This document shows positions 1 to 8,087 of a stretch of DNA of 32,922 nt, piece by piece; positions within the stretch are counted from its first letter, which is position 1, and each line of letters begins with the position of its first letter. The stretch is taken from the NCBI GenBank assembly GCA_035763745.1, contig DASUAO010000037.1, forward strand, positions 1 to 32,922, in the 5' to 3' direction. The notes beneath the pieces are model-generated. The model saw only the letters and a list, made by a program, of their open reading frames with translations, was not told the DNA's origin and searched no databases. The DNA comes from DASUAO01 sp035763745 (GTDB lineage Bacteria > Actinomycetota > Acidimicrobiia > IMCC26256 > PALSA-555). The position numbers were made by a program, and so were the translations under genes.

Positions 1-738
1 CGTGCCCCAGTACGCGTCGTTGGGGACGAGCGTGATGCTCTTGCCCTTCTTCCAGCCCTTCTTGCCGTCCTTCATCTCCCACGGGCCGCCGGAGAACGCG
101 TACCCGTCCTTCATCTGCTTGTCGAGGCTCTTGCCCTCGAGCAAGTGCGACGGCACGAGGAAGTAGAAGCCGCCGAAGAGATCCCTCCATGCGGCGAACG
201 GCTCGGCGAACGTGACGACCGCGGTCTTGGGGTCGGAGGTGTCGATGCTCTCGATCGAGCGGTACCCGGTGTCGTCGTAGATGTCCCTGCCGTTGGCGAT
301 CTGGTCCCAGAGGTACTCGAAGTCGGCCGAGGTGATCGGCTCACCATCGCTCCAGACCGCGTCGGGGTTGATGTTGTAGGTGACGGTCTGAGGCGGCCCC
401 TCGGAGAGGACGGGCTCACCGGCGAGCACCGGGCTCGGCTCGTACGTGCCATCGGGGGTGACGGTGAAGGCTTGCGGCAGCGTGTGCACGCCGAGCGCCC
501 AGACACCCCACGACGCGCCGGCGGAGCTGCTGATCCAGTTCGCGCTCGCCAGCTCCTGCTCGGCGGCGATGAGCAGCGTCCCGCCCGAGTCCTGCTGACG
601 GATGCGATCGGGCGCCGATGCGCCGACCGGGCTGGCGACGAGACCGCCGACCGCAACCACTGCGACTGCGCCGACCCACACCCGAACACGGCGTCGCACC
701 TGCACACGAACCCCTTCGTTCACCCCAGAGTTGCTCAT
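1..738 (-). CDS. Extracellular solute-binding protein, family 5 (N-terminal part)
   Basis: The frame is open from an ATG to the window edge, giving 246 codons with the C-terminus outside. The N-terminus is basic (VQVRRRVRVWV) and then hydrophobic to an ASA-type cleavage region, so this is an exported protein. The mature part shows the family 5 (peptide/nickel binding, DppA/OppA-like) pattern: GGTLLIAAEQE near the start, a VTYNINPDAVWSDGEPITSADFEY-type block around residues 115-140, and LVPSHLLEG and ITLVPNDAYWG further on. Proteins of this family capture peptides or other solutes for an ABC importer; the substrate cannot be read here. The ATG has no clear ribosome site. A GTG eleven codons downstream (first base at 705) follows GAAGGGG at good spacing and still keeps the whole signal peptide, so it is a credible alternative start. 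No permease genes lie in the window. Confidence 0.9.
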   Translation of the reverse strand, partial: MSNSGVNEGVRVQVRRRVRVWVGAVAVVAVGGLVASPVGASAPDRIRQQDSGGTLLIAAEQELASANWISSSAGASWGVWALGVHTLPQAFTVTPDGTYEPSPVLAGEPVLSEGPPQTVTYNINPDAVWSDGEPITSADFEYLWDQIANGRDIYDDTGYRSIESIDTSDPKTAVVTFAEPFAAWRDLFGGFYFLVPSHLLEGKSLDKQMKDGYAFSGGPWEMKDGKKGWKKGKSITLVPNDAYWGT

Positions 739-808
739 TGGGAAGGGGGCAGTCTGGCACACCGGCCAGCCGTGCTCGCGAACCGATGGCCGCTCGCCCC
801 CGAGGGAG

Positions 809-826
809 AGCCCTGCGATCAGGGCT
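809..826 (-). terminator. Hairpin over the secG stop codon
   Basis: AGCCCTG and CAGGGCT form a perfect 7-bp stem with a CGAT loop that spans the secG stop codon. No T-run follows on the minus strand, so this is terminator-like rather than a canonical intrinsic terminator. It would separate the glycolytic string from the solute-binding protein gene. Confidence 0.35.
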
Positions 827-1058
827 GGAGGCGCAGCGACAGGATCAAGGTGACGAAGCCGAAGATCACGGCCGTCACGATCGTGAGGCGGTCGAGGTTG
901 CGCTCGACGACGGTGGAGCCGGCCATCGAGCCACCGAGCGAGCCCCCGCCGAACATGTCGGAGAGGCCACCGCCGCGACCCGAGTGCAGGAGCACGAGGA
1001 AGAGGAGGATCAGCGCCGACAGGACGCACAGAGCGATGAGGATCGCGTCGAGAACCAC
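819..1058 (-). CDS. secG: SecG, preprotein translocase subunit
   Basis: This 79-residue protein has two transmembrane helices, residues 3-25 and about 57-75. They are separated by a glycine-rich loop (HSGRGGGLSDMFGGG) typical of SecG. SecG associates with SecYE in the plasma membrane and assists SecA-driven protein export. Length and two-helix layout match the family. The start is GTG, six bases after TAGAAT, which suggests its own leaderless promoter in addition to read-through from tpiA 17 bases upstream. Position after gap-pgk-tpiA is the conserved actinobacterial arrangement. Confidence 0.95.
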   Translation of the reverse strand: MVLDAILIALCVLSALILLFLVLLHSGRGGGLSDMFGGGSLGGSMAGSTVVERNLDRLTIVTAVIFGFVTLILSLRLQP

Positions 1059-1064
1059 GGCGCG

Positions 1065-1070
1065 ATTCTA
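1065..1070 (-). promoter_or_regulatory. Leaderless -10 element of secG (TAGAAT)
   Basis: On the minus strand TAGAAT is followed by six bases and then the GTG of secG. This matches the TAnnnT-N6-RTG layout of leaderless actinobacterial mRNAs. It lies in the 17-base gap after the tpiA stop. No -35 match was identified. Confidence 0.5.
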
Positions 1071-1075
1071 GGCGG

Positions 1076-1843
1076 TCACACCCGGAAGCGAACGATGCGG
1101 GCGAAGTCGTCGGGGTCGAGCGAGGCGCCGCCCACGAGCGCACCGTCGATCTCGGGCTCGGCCATCAGGTCGGCGACGTTGCCCGGTTTCACGCTCCCCC
1201 CGTACTGGATGCGGATCGCTTCCGCAGTTTTCCCATATATGTCACGGAGCACCTCCCGGACGACCCCGATGGTGGCGTTGGCATCGTCGGGCGTCGCGTT
1301 GCGGCCGGTGCCGATGGCCCAGATGGGCTCGTAGGCGAGCACACACCGCTCGGCTGCGTCGGCCTTGACGCCGGCGAACGCCGCACGGGTCTGAGCGTCG
1401 ACGCGGACCTCGGTGTGCCCGGCCTCGCGCTCCTCCAGCGTCTCACCGACGCACACGATCGGGGTCATGTCGTGCTTCAGCACCGCGCGGACCTTCTTGT
1501 TCACCATGTCGTCGGTTTCGCCGAACACCTGGCGACGCTCCGAGTGACCGACGATCACGTACTCCACGTTGAGCTTCGCGAGCATCGGGGGGCTGACCTC
1601 GCCGGTGAACGCCCCGGACTCCTCGAAGTGGCAGTGCTGGGCGCCCAAGGTGATCGGGATCTCGTCGGCCTCGAGCAGCGTCTGCAGCGTCCGCAGGTCC
1701 GTGAACGGCGGGCACACCACGACGTCACACGCCTGGTAGTCGTCGGCCTCGAGCCGGTACGACAGCTTCTGGATCACCTGGATCGCGACGAGGTGGTCGT
1801 GGTGCATCTTCCAGTTGGCGGCGATGATCGGTGTCCGGCCCAT
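1076..1843 (-). CDS. tpiA: Triosephosphate isomerase
   Basis: This 255-residue protein interconverts dihydroxyacetone phosphate and glyceraldehyde 3-phosphate in glycolysis and gluconeogenesis. All catalytic landmarks are present: AANWKM with Lys12, the electrophilic His100 in VIVGHSERR, the base Glu172 in AYEPIWAIGTG (which also holds the flexible loop 6), and the phosphate-binding QYGGSVKPGN around 213-222. Length is normal for a bacterial TIM barrel. The ATG is preceded by a purine-rich GAGGGGACC stretch. It lies 26 bases after pgk on the same strand and is followed by secG, so it is probably expressed in a gap-pgk-tpiA transcript. Confidence 0.98.
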   Translation of the reverse strand: MGRTPIIAANWKMHHDHLVAIQVIQKLSYRLEADDYQACDVVVCPPFTDLRTLQTLLEADEIPITLGAQHCHFEESGAFTGEVSPPMLAKLNVEYVIVGHSERRQVFGETDDMVNKKVRAVLKHDMTPIVCVGETLEEREAGHTEVRVDAQTRAAFAGVKADAAERCVLAYEPIWAIGTGRNATPDDANATIGVVREVLRDIYGKTAEAIRIQYGGSVKPGNVADLMAEPEIDGALVGGASLDPDDFARIVRFRV

Positions 1844-1869
1844 CCTGGGTCCCCTCGCGGTCGTCGTGG

Positions 1870-3060
1870 TCAGCGGTCGTTCGTGGTCGCGGCTGCGGTA
1901 CGCAGCGCGGCGAGCCCGGGGAGGTCCCCCTGCTCGATGAGCTCGAGTGATGCTCCCCCACCCGTGCTCACGTGATCGACCCGGTCGGCGAAGCCCATCT
2001 TGCGCACCGCCGCGGCGCTGTCGCCGCCGCCCACGACGGTGAACCCCGGACAGTCGGCCACGGCCTCGGCGACTGCTCGCGTCCCTGAGGCGAACGGGGC
2101 CAGCTCGAAGACGCCCATCGGGCCGTTCCAGAGGACGGTCGCCGCACCCGACACCGCTTCAGCGAAGTCGGCGGCGGTCTCGGGGCCGATGTCGAGGCCC
2201 TTCAACGTCGGTGGGATCGCGTCGGCTGGGACGATCTCGGTCCGTGCCGCCGCGTCGAGGTCGCGGGCGACGACGACGTCGGTCGGGATCCGGACCCGAC
2301 CCGTCTCGAGGAGGCTCCGGCAAGCGTCGACCTGTCCCAGCTCCACGAGGGAGTCGCCGATGTGCCCGCCCCGTGCGGCGATGAAGGTGAAGGCCATCGC
2401 GCCCCCGACGAGGATCGTGTCGCAGCGCTCCAGCAGCGCGGTGATGACGCCCAGCTTGTCGCTGACCTTGGCGCCGCCGAGAACCGCGACGAACGGACGG
2501 CGAGGCGCGTCGAGCAGGCGAGACAGGACCTCGACCTCGCGCTCGAGGAGCCGCCCTGCCGCGCTCGGGACCACCAGGGGCGGCCCCACGATCGACGCGT
2601 GCGCGCGGTGCGAGGCCCCGAACGCGTCGTTGACGTAGGCGTCGCATCCCGCAGCAAGGCTCGTGGCGAACCCCGGTTCGTTCGCGGTCTCACCCGGCTC
2701 GAAGCGGAGGTTCTCGAGCATCGCGACCGCCCCGGGCTCCAGGCTCGCGACCGTCGATTCGACGGCCGACCCCACCACGCCGGGCGCGAGGGTCACGTCG
2801 GCGCCGAGCAGCGCACCGAGGCGATCGGCGATCGGTGCCATGGAGAGCTCGGGGACGGGTCCGCCCTTGGGCCGTCCGAGGTGCCCACACGTCACGACCA
2901 CGGCGTCGCGCTCGCGCAGCCAGTTGATCGTCGGGAGCGCGGTCGCGATGCGGAGGTCGTCCCCCACGACGCCGTCGCGCACCGGGGCGTTGAAGTCGAC
3001 CCGAACCAGGACGCGGGCACCGCGCTCGAGCGGGAGGTCCTCCAGTCGGGGCAGCTGCAC
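1870..3060 (-). CDS. pgk: Phosphoglycerate kinase
   Basis: This 396-residue cytosolic enzyme transfers phosphate from 1,3-bisphosphoglycerate to ADP. It carries the N-domain signature RVLVRVDFNAPV near residue 17, the substrate loop GHLGRPKG, the AMLENLRFEPGE block, the nucleotide-domain motif VLGGAKVSDKLGV, and the C-terminal VVGGGDSAAAV and HVSTGGGASLELIEQG. Length is typical. The open frame runs far upstream through gap, but homology begins at the GTG used here, 11 bases after the gap stop, so translational coupling to gap is likely. The ribosome site is weak. Confidence 0.97.
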   Translation of the reverse strand: MQLPRLEDLPLERGARVLVRVDFNAPVRDGVVGDDLRIATALPTINWLRERDAVVVTCGHLGRPKGGPVPELSMAPIADRLGALLGADVTLAPGVVGSAVESTVASLEPGAVAMLENLRFEPGETANEPGFATSLAAGCDAYVNDAFGASHRAHASIVGPPLVVPSAAGRLLEREVEVLSRLLDAPRRPFVAVLGGAKVSDKLGVITALLERCDTILVGGAMAFTFIAARGGHIGDSLVELGQVDACRSLLETGRVRIPTDVVVARDLDAAARTEIVPADAIPPTLKGLDIGPETAADFAEAVSGAATVLWNGPMGVFELAPFASGTRAVAEAVADCPGFTVVGGGDSAAAVRKMGFADRVDHVSTGGGASLELIEQGDLPGLAALRTAAATTNDR

Positions 3061-3071
3061 GTGCGCCGCGC

Positions 3072-4100
3072 TCAGCGACCGACGAAGGCGACCAGGTCGA
3101 CCAGCCGGTTCGAGTAGCCCCACTCGTTGTCGTACCAGCCGAGGACCTTCACGAGAGTGCCCGACGACATGGTCTCGCCGGCCGAGAGGATGCACGACGC
3201 GGGGTTGCCGACGATGTCGGCCGAGACCAGCGGCTCCTCGCTGTACTCGAGCACCCGCTGGTAGGACGGGTCGCTCGCCGCCTCGCGGAACGCTGCGTTG
3301 ATCTCGTCGATGGACGCCTCGGTGCGCAGCTCCGCCGAGAGATCGGTGATGGAGCCGGTCGGGGTGGGGACGCGGAGCGCGAGGCCGTCGAGCCGGCCCT
3401 GGAGCTCGGGGAGCACCACACCGATCGCCCGGGCGGCGCCCGTGCTGCTCGGGATGATCGACAGCGCGGCGGCGCGCATGCGGCGGAGGTCGGGCTTGCC
3501 GCTGCGCGTCGGCTTCGAGAGGTCCTGGAGCGACTGGTCGCTGGTGTAGGCGTGGACCGTCGTCATGAACCCGCGCTCGATGCCGAAGGAGTCGTTGAGG
3601 ACCTTCGCCATCGGAGCCAGACAGTTGGTCGTGCAGGACGCGTTCGAGATCACGCTGTGGGCGCTCGAGTCGTACACGTCGTCGTTCACGCCGATGCAGA
3701 TGGTGGCGTCGGCGTCCCCGCTCGGCGCCGAGATGACGACGCGCTTCGCGCCACCCTGCAGGTGCCCGGCAGCCTTCTCGCGTCCGGTGAACAAGCCGGT
3801 CGACTCGATGACGACATCGACACCGTGCTCGCCCCACGGGATCTCGGCCGGGTCCATGACGTCGAGCTTTCGGACCTCGACGCCGTCGACCGAGAAACCG
3901 TTGGCCGTCGGCTGCACGTCGTGGTGGAGCGTCCCACCGACCGAGTCGTGCTTGAGGAGGAAGGCCATCGTCGCCGCGTCGCCCATCGGGTCGTTGACGG
4001 CCACGAGCTCGACGCCGGCGCTCCCCCCGCGCGCGAGCAGCGCACGGAAGAACGAGCGTCCGATCCGCCCGAAGCCGTTGATCCCAACTCGAACGCTCAT
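3072..4100 (-). CDS. gap: Glyceraldehyde-3-phosphate dehydrogenase, type I
   Basis: This 342-residue protein oxidises glyceraldehyde 3-phosphate to 1,3-bisphosphoglycerate. The Rossmann signature GINGFGRIGR opens the protein. Asp37 in AVNDPMG is the residue expected to bind the adenine ribose of NAD+. The catalytic pair is Cys156 in NASCTTNC and His183 in TTVHAYTSDQ; WYDNEWGYSNR closes the sequence. The ATG has a good ribosome site (AGAGGAG, ten bases upstream). It follows yvcK by 15 bases. In most actinobacteria whiA stands at this junction; here it is missing. Confidence 0.98.
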   Translation of the reverse strand: MSVRVGINGFGRIGRSFFRALLARGGSAGVELVAVNDPMGDAATMAFLLKHDSVGGTLHHDVQPTANGFSVDGVEVRKLDVMDPAEIPWGEHGVDVVIESTGLFTGREKAAGHLQGGAKRVVISAPSGDADATICIGVNDDVYDSSAHSVISNASCTTNCLAPMAKVLNDSFGIERGFMTTVHAYTSDQSLQDLSKPTRSGKPDLRRMRAAALSIIPSSTGAARAIGVVLPELQGRLDGLALRVPTPTGSITDLSAELRTEASIDEINAAFREAASDPSYQRVLEYSEEPLVSADIVGNPASCILSAGETMSSGTLVKVLGWYDNEWGYSNRLVDLVAFVGR

Positions 4101-4115
4101 GCGATCGGTGCTCCT

Positions 4116-5123
4116 CTAGGTTCCGCCCCGGGGCGCGATCACGCCCCGTCCCTCCGATGCCAGCAGATCGGACAGGACCGGCGCCAATCTGGCCGGATCG
4201 TGTGCCCAGCCGACGTCGGCCCCCACGGGACGATCGCCTGCCCCGGGTGTCGGCCGGGTGATCGCGGCGACCACCACCTCGACGCCGCATCGCTCCAGCG
4301 AGTGGGCGTCGGCCGCGAGGTGACCGTCGGATGCGGCGACGACGACGTCGACCCGGACGTCGTGCTCCTGCACGGCCCGGAGGTGGTCCACGAGGTCCAG
4401 ACCCTCGGTCTCGGGGATCTGCGGCGCGAGGTTGGCGACCTGCACGACCTGGGCGTCGGTCCGCTCGATCGCGGCCCGGATCTCCGGGACGACGAGCACC
4501 GGCAGCAGGCTCGTGAAGAGGGAACCGGGTGCGAGCAGGACCTGGTCCGCCTCGTCGATCGCCCGGATGGCGTCGGGATGGGCGGGAACGTCGGCGGGCA
4601 GGAGCTCGACCCGTCGGATGCGGCCGTGGTGCTCCATGACGGCAACCTGTCCCTCGACCTGCACCTCCGGCCCGTCGACCTGTCCGTCCCCACCCCCGCT
4701 CCCCGGTCGCTGCGCCTGGGCCTTGAGCACGACCCGCTCCGTCGTCGCCGGCCGGACGCGCCCGGTCGCACCGAGCAGCCGGGCCGCCTCGTCGAGCGCG
4801 GCCGCGACGTCGCCGAGCGTCTCGACCAGACCCACGAGGATCAGGTTCCCGAGCGCGTGCCCCCCGAGCTCGGTCCCGCCGAAGCGGTGCTCGAAGGCGG
4901 TCGCCCAGACGTCGCCGGGATCGGCGAGCGCGACCAGGCACTTGCGCAAGTCGCCCGGGGGGACCACGCCGAGGTCGCGGCGGAGCCGTCCGCTCGATCC
5001 ACCGTCGTCGGCGACGCTCACGACCGCCGTCAACGACCCCGCGTACCGGCGCGCGGCCCGGAGCGCGACGGACAGCCCGTGACCGCCGCCGAGGGCGACG
5101 ATGTTCGGGGCGCGGTCAGCCAC
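4116..5123 (-). CDS. yvcK: YvcK/CofD-like gluconeogenesis factor
   Basis: This 335-residue protein belongs to the YvcK (MgfK) family, relatives of CofD that bind UDP-sugars and in Bacillus and mycobacteria affect carbon metabolism and cell-wall synthesis. The sequence shows IVALGGGHGLSV at residues 8-19, the ADDGGSSGRLRRD loop at about 39-50, VPPGDLRKCL, GHALGNLIL, and LAPGSLFTSLLPVL in the second half. The GTG start overlaps the end of rapZ by 8 bases. An upstream in-frame extension reads as rapZ shadow and has no homology. RapZ-YvcK adjacency is conserved across Gram-positive bacteria. Confidence 0.95.
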   Translation of the reverse strand: MADRAPNIVALGGGHGLSVALRAARRYAGSLTAVVSVADDGGSSGRLRRDLGVVPPGDLRKCLVALADPGDVWATAFEHRFGGTELGGHALGNLILVGLVETLGDVAAALDEAARLLGATGRVRPATTERVVLKAQAQRPGSGGGDGQVDGPEVQVEGQVAVMEHHGRIRRVELLPADVPAHPDAIRAIDEADQVLLAPGSLFTSLLPVLVVPEIRAAIERTDAQVVQVANLAPQIPETEGLDLVDHLRAVQEHDVRVDVVVAASDGHLAADAHSLERCGVEVVVAAITRPTPGAGDRPVGADVGWAHDPARLAPVLSDLLASEGRGVIAPRGGT

Positions 5124-5991
5124 GTTCGACGTCCCGGTGATGCACGCGTGCGGGGAACCCGAGCCTCCCGAGGATCTTGGCCAGCTCCGCTGCGATGACC
5201 ACGCTGCGGTGACGACCACCCGTGCAGCCGATGCCGATCGAGAGGTACGCCTTGCCCTCCCGCTGGTACGCCGGGAGCAGCAGCGCGAGGAGCCGCTCGA
5301 GCTCGGTCAGGAAGGCCGCGGCATCAGGCTGGTTGAGCACGTACCGCCGCACCTTCGCGTCGGTTCCGGCGAGCGGTCGGAGGCGCTCGACCCAGTGCGG
5401 GTTCGGCAGGAACCGACAGTCGAAGAGGAGGTCGACGTCGAGCGGAACGCCGTGCTTGTAGCCGAAGGAGACGACGTTGGTCTGGATCTCCCCCGGTGCG
5501 GTGGTGCCCTTCCCGAAGAGCTCGTGCAGGCGGTCCCGCAGCTCGTGCACGTTGAGGTTCGTCGTGTCGACGACGAGATCGGCCTGTCCCTTGAGCTCCT
5601 CGAGGAGCGTGCGCTCCCGGGTGATGCCGTCGATGATGCTGTCGGCATCGGCGAGCGGATGCGGACGGCGCGAAGCCTCGAACCGCCTCACCAGGACCTC
5701 GTCCGACGCCTCGAGGAAGAGCACGCGCGTGCGGGCCCCGGTCTCCCGGAGGTCGACGAGCGCGGACTCGAGCTCGTGGACGAACGCGCCGGACCGCACG
5801 TCGACCACCAGCGCGTAGCTCGACGGGCGGTCACCACCACCGCGCGCGAGCTCGGCGACCTTGGGGATGAGTGCGGCCGGCAGGTTGTCGATGACGAAGA
5901 ACCCGAGATCCTCCAGGACGTTGGCGGCCGAGGAACGCCCCGCGCCCGACATCCCGGTGACGATCGTGAGGTCCAGCATCTGCGTAGTCAT
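5116..5991 (-). CDS. rapZ: RapZ/YvcJ family nucleotide-binding protein
   Basis: This is a 291-residue P-loop protein. The N-terminal Walker A is GMSGAGRS (13-20), with Arg in place of the usual Lys, and is followed by LGFFVIDNLP, a family hallmark. The C-terminal domain contains the NVVSFGYKHG and GCTGGRHRSV (near 255-264) signatures. In E. coli RapZ is an RNA adaptor controlling GlmZ and glucosamine-6-phosphate synthesis and senses GlcN6P; the role in actinobacteria is less defined. Its ATG overlaps the uvrC stop (ATGA) and its end overlaps yvcK, so uvrC-rapZ-yvcK is a tightly coupled operon. Confidence 0.95.
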   Translation of the reverse strand: MTTQMLDLTIVTGMSGAGRSSAANVLEDLGFFVIDNLPAALIPKVAELARGGGDRPSSYALVVDVRSGAFVHELESALVDLRETGARTRVLFLEASDEVLVRRFEASRRPHPLADADSIIDGITRERTLLEELKGQADLVVDTTNLNVHELRDRLHELFGKGTTAPGEIQTNVVSFGYKHGVPLDVDLLFDCRFLPNPHWVERLRPLAGTDAKVRRYVLNQPDAAAFLTELERLLALLLPAYQREGKAYLSIGIGCTGGRHRSVVIAAELAKILGRLGFPARVHHRDVERG

Positions 5992-7862
5992 GCTCGCGCG
6001 CTCCCGGCTCCGACACTGTGCAAGCGCTCATAGAGCGCCCGGGCGACCCGATCCGGCAACCACGACACCGCGACCAGCTCCTCCTCGCGCAGCGCACGCA
6101 GTCGCTTCACCGACCCGAACTCCCGCAGGAGGCGCGTGCGCCGGGTCGGGCCGAGCCCGGCCACCTCGTCGAGCACGGACCGCGTCGCCGACTTGTCCCG
6201 CAGCTTCCGGTGATAGCTGATCGCGAAGCGGTGGGCTTCGTCGCGGACCTGCTGCAGGAGGTAGAGCGCCTCGGAATCACGCGGGATGCGGACCGGCTCG
6301 GCCCGATCGGGGAGATAGACCTCCTCGAGGCGCTTCGCGAGCGACGCCACCGCGATCTCCTCGAGGCCGAGGTCCTCGAGGACGCGCACGGCCACGTTCA
6401 GCTGCCCACGGCCGCCGTCGACGACCAGCAGGTTCGGCGGGTACGCGAACCGCTTGCCGGCCCGCGCCCCCTCCTCCCGCTCGTCGAGGTACCGACGGAA
6501 CCTCCGGCCCAGCACTTCCTCCATGGCCGCGAAGTCGTCCTGTCCGTCCTGCTGCCGGACCTTGAAGCGCCGGTAGTCGGACCGCTTCGCGAGGCCGTCC
6601 TCCATCACGACCATCGACCCGACGATCTCCGTGCCCTGGAGGTTCGAGATGTCGAAGCACTCGATCCGCAGCGGCGCCTCGGAGAGCCCGAGCGCCTCCT
6701 GGAGCGAGGTCAGGGCGCGGGCGCGCGCGTTGTGATCCGACGCGCGCCGCAGCTTGTGCTGCGTGAACGCCTCCCCCGCGTTGCGCGTCACGGTCTCCAG
6801 CAGCTCGCGCTTCGCGCCTCGCCTCGGGACGCGCACCTTCACCTTCGTCCCCCGCACCGTCTCGAGGAACGCCTCGGCCAGCGCCGGGTTCTCGGGGAGG
6901 ACCGGGACCAGGACCTCGCGGGGCACCTCGTCGGGTGACGCGCCCGCGTACAGCTGCTCGAGCAGGCGGTCGACCAGCCCCGCCGCGTCGAGATCCTCCA
7001 CCTTGTCGACCACCAGCCCGCGTCGACCGACGACCCGACCTCTGCGCACGAGGAACACCTGCACCGACGCCTCGAGGTCGTCGTCGGCGAGCCCGATCAC
7101 ATCGAGGTCCTCCTCGCGGGCAGCCACCATCTGCTGGCGCTCGATCGCCTTGCGCACCGACGCCAGCTGGTCGCGCAGGCGGGCCGCCCGCTCGAAGTCG
7201 AGCTCGTCGGACGACTCCCGCATCGTCCGCTCGAGGCGATCGACGACCGGTGCGGTCTCGCCGTCGAGGAACGCCACGAGCTCGTCGACCAGGGCGCGGT
7301 ACTCCTCGTCGGTGATCGCCCCGACGCACGGCGCCGCACACTTCTCGATGTGCGCGTAGAGACAGGGCCGGCCGAGTCGGCGGTGTCGGTCGAGCTTGGC
7401 GTTCGTGCACGTGCGGACCGGGAAGGTGCGCAGGAGCAGGTCGAGGGTCTCGCGGATCGCGTAGGCGTGCGCATAGGGCCCGAAGTAGCGGACGCCCTTG
7501 CGCTTGGCCCCGCGCATCACCATGGGTCTCGGCCACTCCTCGTTCAGCGTGACCGCGAGGTACGGATAGGACTTGTCATCCTTGTACCGGATGTTGAAGC
7601 GAGGTCGGTGGGTCTTGATCAGGTTGTACTCGAGGAAGAGCGCCTCGACCTCGTTGCGCACCTCGATCCACTCGACGGTCTCCGCCGCCGCGACCATCTG
7701 GCGAGTGCGCGGCGCCAGCGACTCCGTCGGCGCGAAGTAGTTCGCCAGGCGGCTCCGCAGGCTCGTCGCCTTCCCGACGTACAGGACGCGACCGCGCGCA
7801 TCCTTGAACTGGTACGAGCCGGGGCCGTCCGGGATCGAGCCGGCCTCCGGACGCTGCTCCAT
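5988..7862 (-). CDS. uvrC: UvrABC excinuclease subunit C
   Basis: This 624-residue endonuclease makes both incisions in bacterial nucleotide excision repair. Residues 10-95 form the GIY-YIG nuclease: GPGSYQFKD, LYVGKATSLRSRL with Tyr28 and Arg38, Glu78 and Asn90, which cut 3' of the lesion. A UVR motif (ERAARLRDQLASVRKAI) near 205-225 binds UvrB. The RNase H-like domain, with ECFDISNLQGTEIVGSMVV and LLVVDGGRGQLN, cuts 5'. Helix-hairpin-helix motifs end the protein (VAGLGPTRRTRLLREFG and VSWLPDRVARALYE). The ATG is chosen because UvrC homology starts there and a leaderless -10 element sits six bases upstream. Confidence 0.97.
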   Translation of the reverse strand: MEQRPEAGSIPDGPGSYQFKDARGRVLYVGKATSLRSRLANYFAPTESLAPRTRQMVAAAETVEWIEVRNEVEALFLEYNLIKTHRPRFNIRYKDDKSYPYLAVTLNEEWPRPMVMRGAKRKGVRYFGPYAHAYAIRETLDLLLRTFPVRTCTNAKLDRHRRLGRPCLYAHIEKCAAPCVGAITDEEYRALVDELVAFLDGETAPVVDRLERTMRESSDELDFERAARLRDQLASVRKAIERQQMVAAREEDLDVIGLADDDLEASVQVFLVRRGRVVGRRGLVVDKVEDLDAAGLVDRLLEQLYAGASPDEVPREVLVPVLPENPALAEAFLETVRGTKVKVRVPRRGAKRELLETVTRNAGEAFTQHKLRRASDHNARARALTSLQEALGLSEAPLRIECFDISNLQGTEIVGSMVVMEDGLAKRSDYRRFKVRQQDGQDDFAAMEEVLGRRFRRYLDEREEGARAGKRFAYPPNLLVVDGGRGQLNVAVRVLEDLGLEEIAVASLAKRLEEVYLPDRAEPVRIPRDSEALYLLQQVRDEAHRFAISYHRKLRDKSATRSVLDEVAGLGPTRRTRLLREFGSVKRLRALREEELVAVSWLPDRVARALYERLHSVGAGSARA

Positions 7863-7868
7863 CCGCCC

Positions 7869-7874
7869 ATTGTC
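7869..7874 (-). promoter_or_regulatory. Leaderless -10 element of uvrC (GACAAT)
   Basis: GACAAT lies exactly six bases before the uvrC ATG on the minus strand. It keeps the two most conserved -10 positions (A2, T6). The uvrB promoter has an almost identical layout (CACAAT, six bases). There is no ribosome site before the ATG, which fits a leaderless message. Confidence 0.45.
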
Positions 7875-7927
7875 GCAGGCGGGCAGCGCACGCCCGGGCG
7901 GGGAATGGTCCGGTGCCCGCTCGGCGT

Positions 7928-7933
7928 TATCAT
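7928..7933 (+). promoter_or_regulatory. Possible nadA -10 element (TATCAT)
   Basis: TATCAT is the best -10-like hexamer in the uvrC-nadA gap and would place a start of transcription near 7940, ahead of the structured leader. The matching -35 region (TGGTCC at 7906-7911, 16-base spacer) shares only three positions with TTGACA, so the call is weak. Confidence 0.3.
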
Positions 7934-7974
7934 CGCGGACGAGCCGGGCCTGGAACATCCGGTCACAGCATCTC

Positions 7975-8082
7975 GGACCCGGGGCCGACAACCCCGCGGT
8001 GGGCGACCAGGCTGTCCCCGCCGGCCACACCGGGTCCACATCGCGACACTCCCGCGCGTCGGGGGTGCTCGACATCGGGGAG
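7975..8082 (+). promoter_or_regulatory. Structured nadA leader, candidate NAD+-I-like riboswitch
   Basis: GGACCCGG (7975-7982) pairs perfectly with CCGGGTCC (8030-8037). Inside it, GGCCG (7983-7987) pairs with CGGCC (8022-8026). Further in, GCGG-GG (7996-8002, one T bulged) pairs with CC-CCGC (8016-8021). The unpaired segment ACAACCCC (7988-7995), followed by a G-starting helix and then GGGC, resembles the conserved core of the NAD+-I (nadA-motif) riboswitch as I remember it. Downstream, CACTCCC (8047-8053) can pair with GGGGGTG (8061-8067, one G-T wobble), or alternatively CTCCC (8049-8053) can pair with the nadA ribosome site GGGAG (8078-8082): a classic translation switch. The pairing is seen; the ligand is inferred from the downstream gene and the motif. 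Confidence 0.5.
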
Positions 8083-8087
8083 CCCAC

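Noticed and set aside
1870..4941. A single 1023-residue minus-strand reading frame covering pgk, gap and part of yvcK
   Set aside because: Only the first 1191 bases from the gene's end (pgk) show homology; the rest is the out-of-frame shadow of gap and yvcK, kept open by high GC.
7870..7878. TTGTCGCAG on the plus strand as a PafBC element for nadA
   Set aside because: No -10 hexamer stands eight bases downstream; it overlaps the uvrC -10 on the other strand and looks coincidental.
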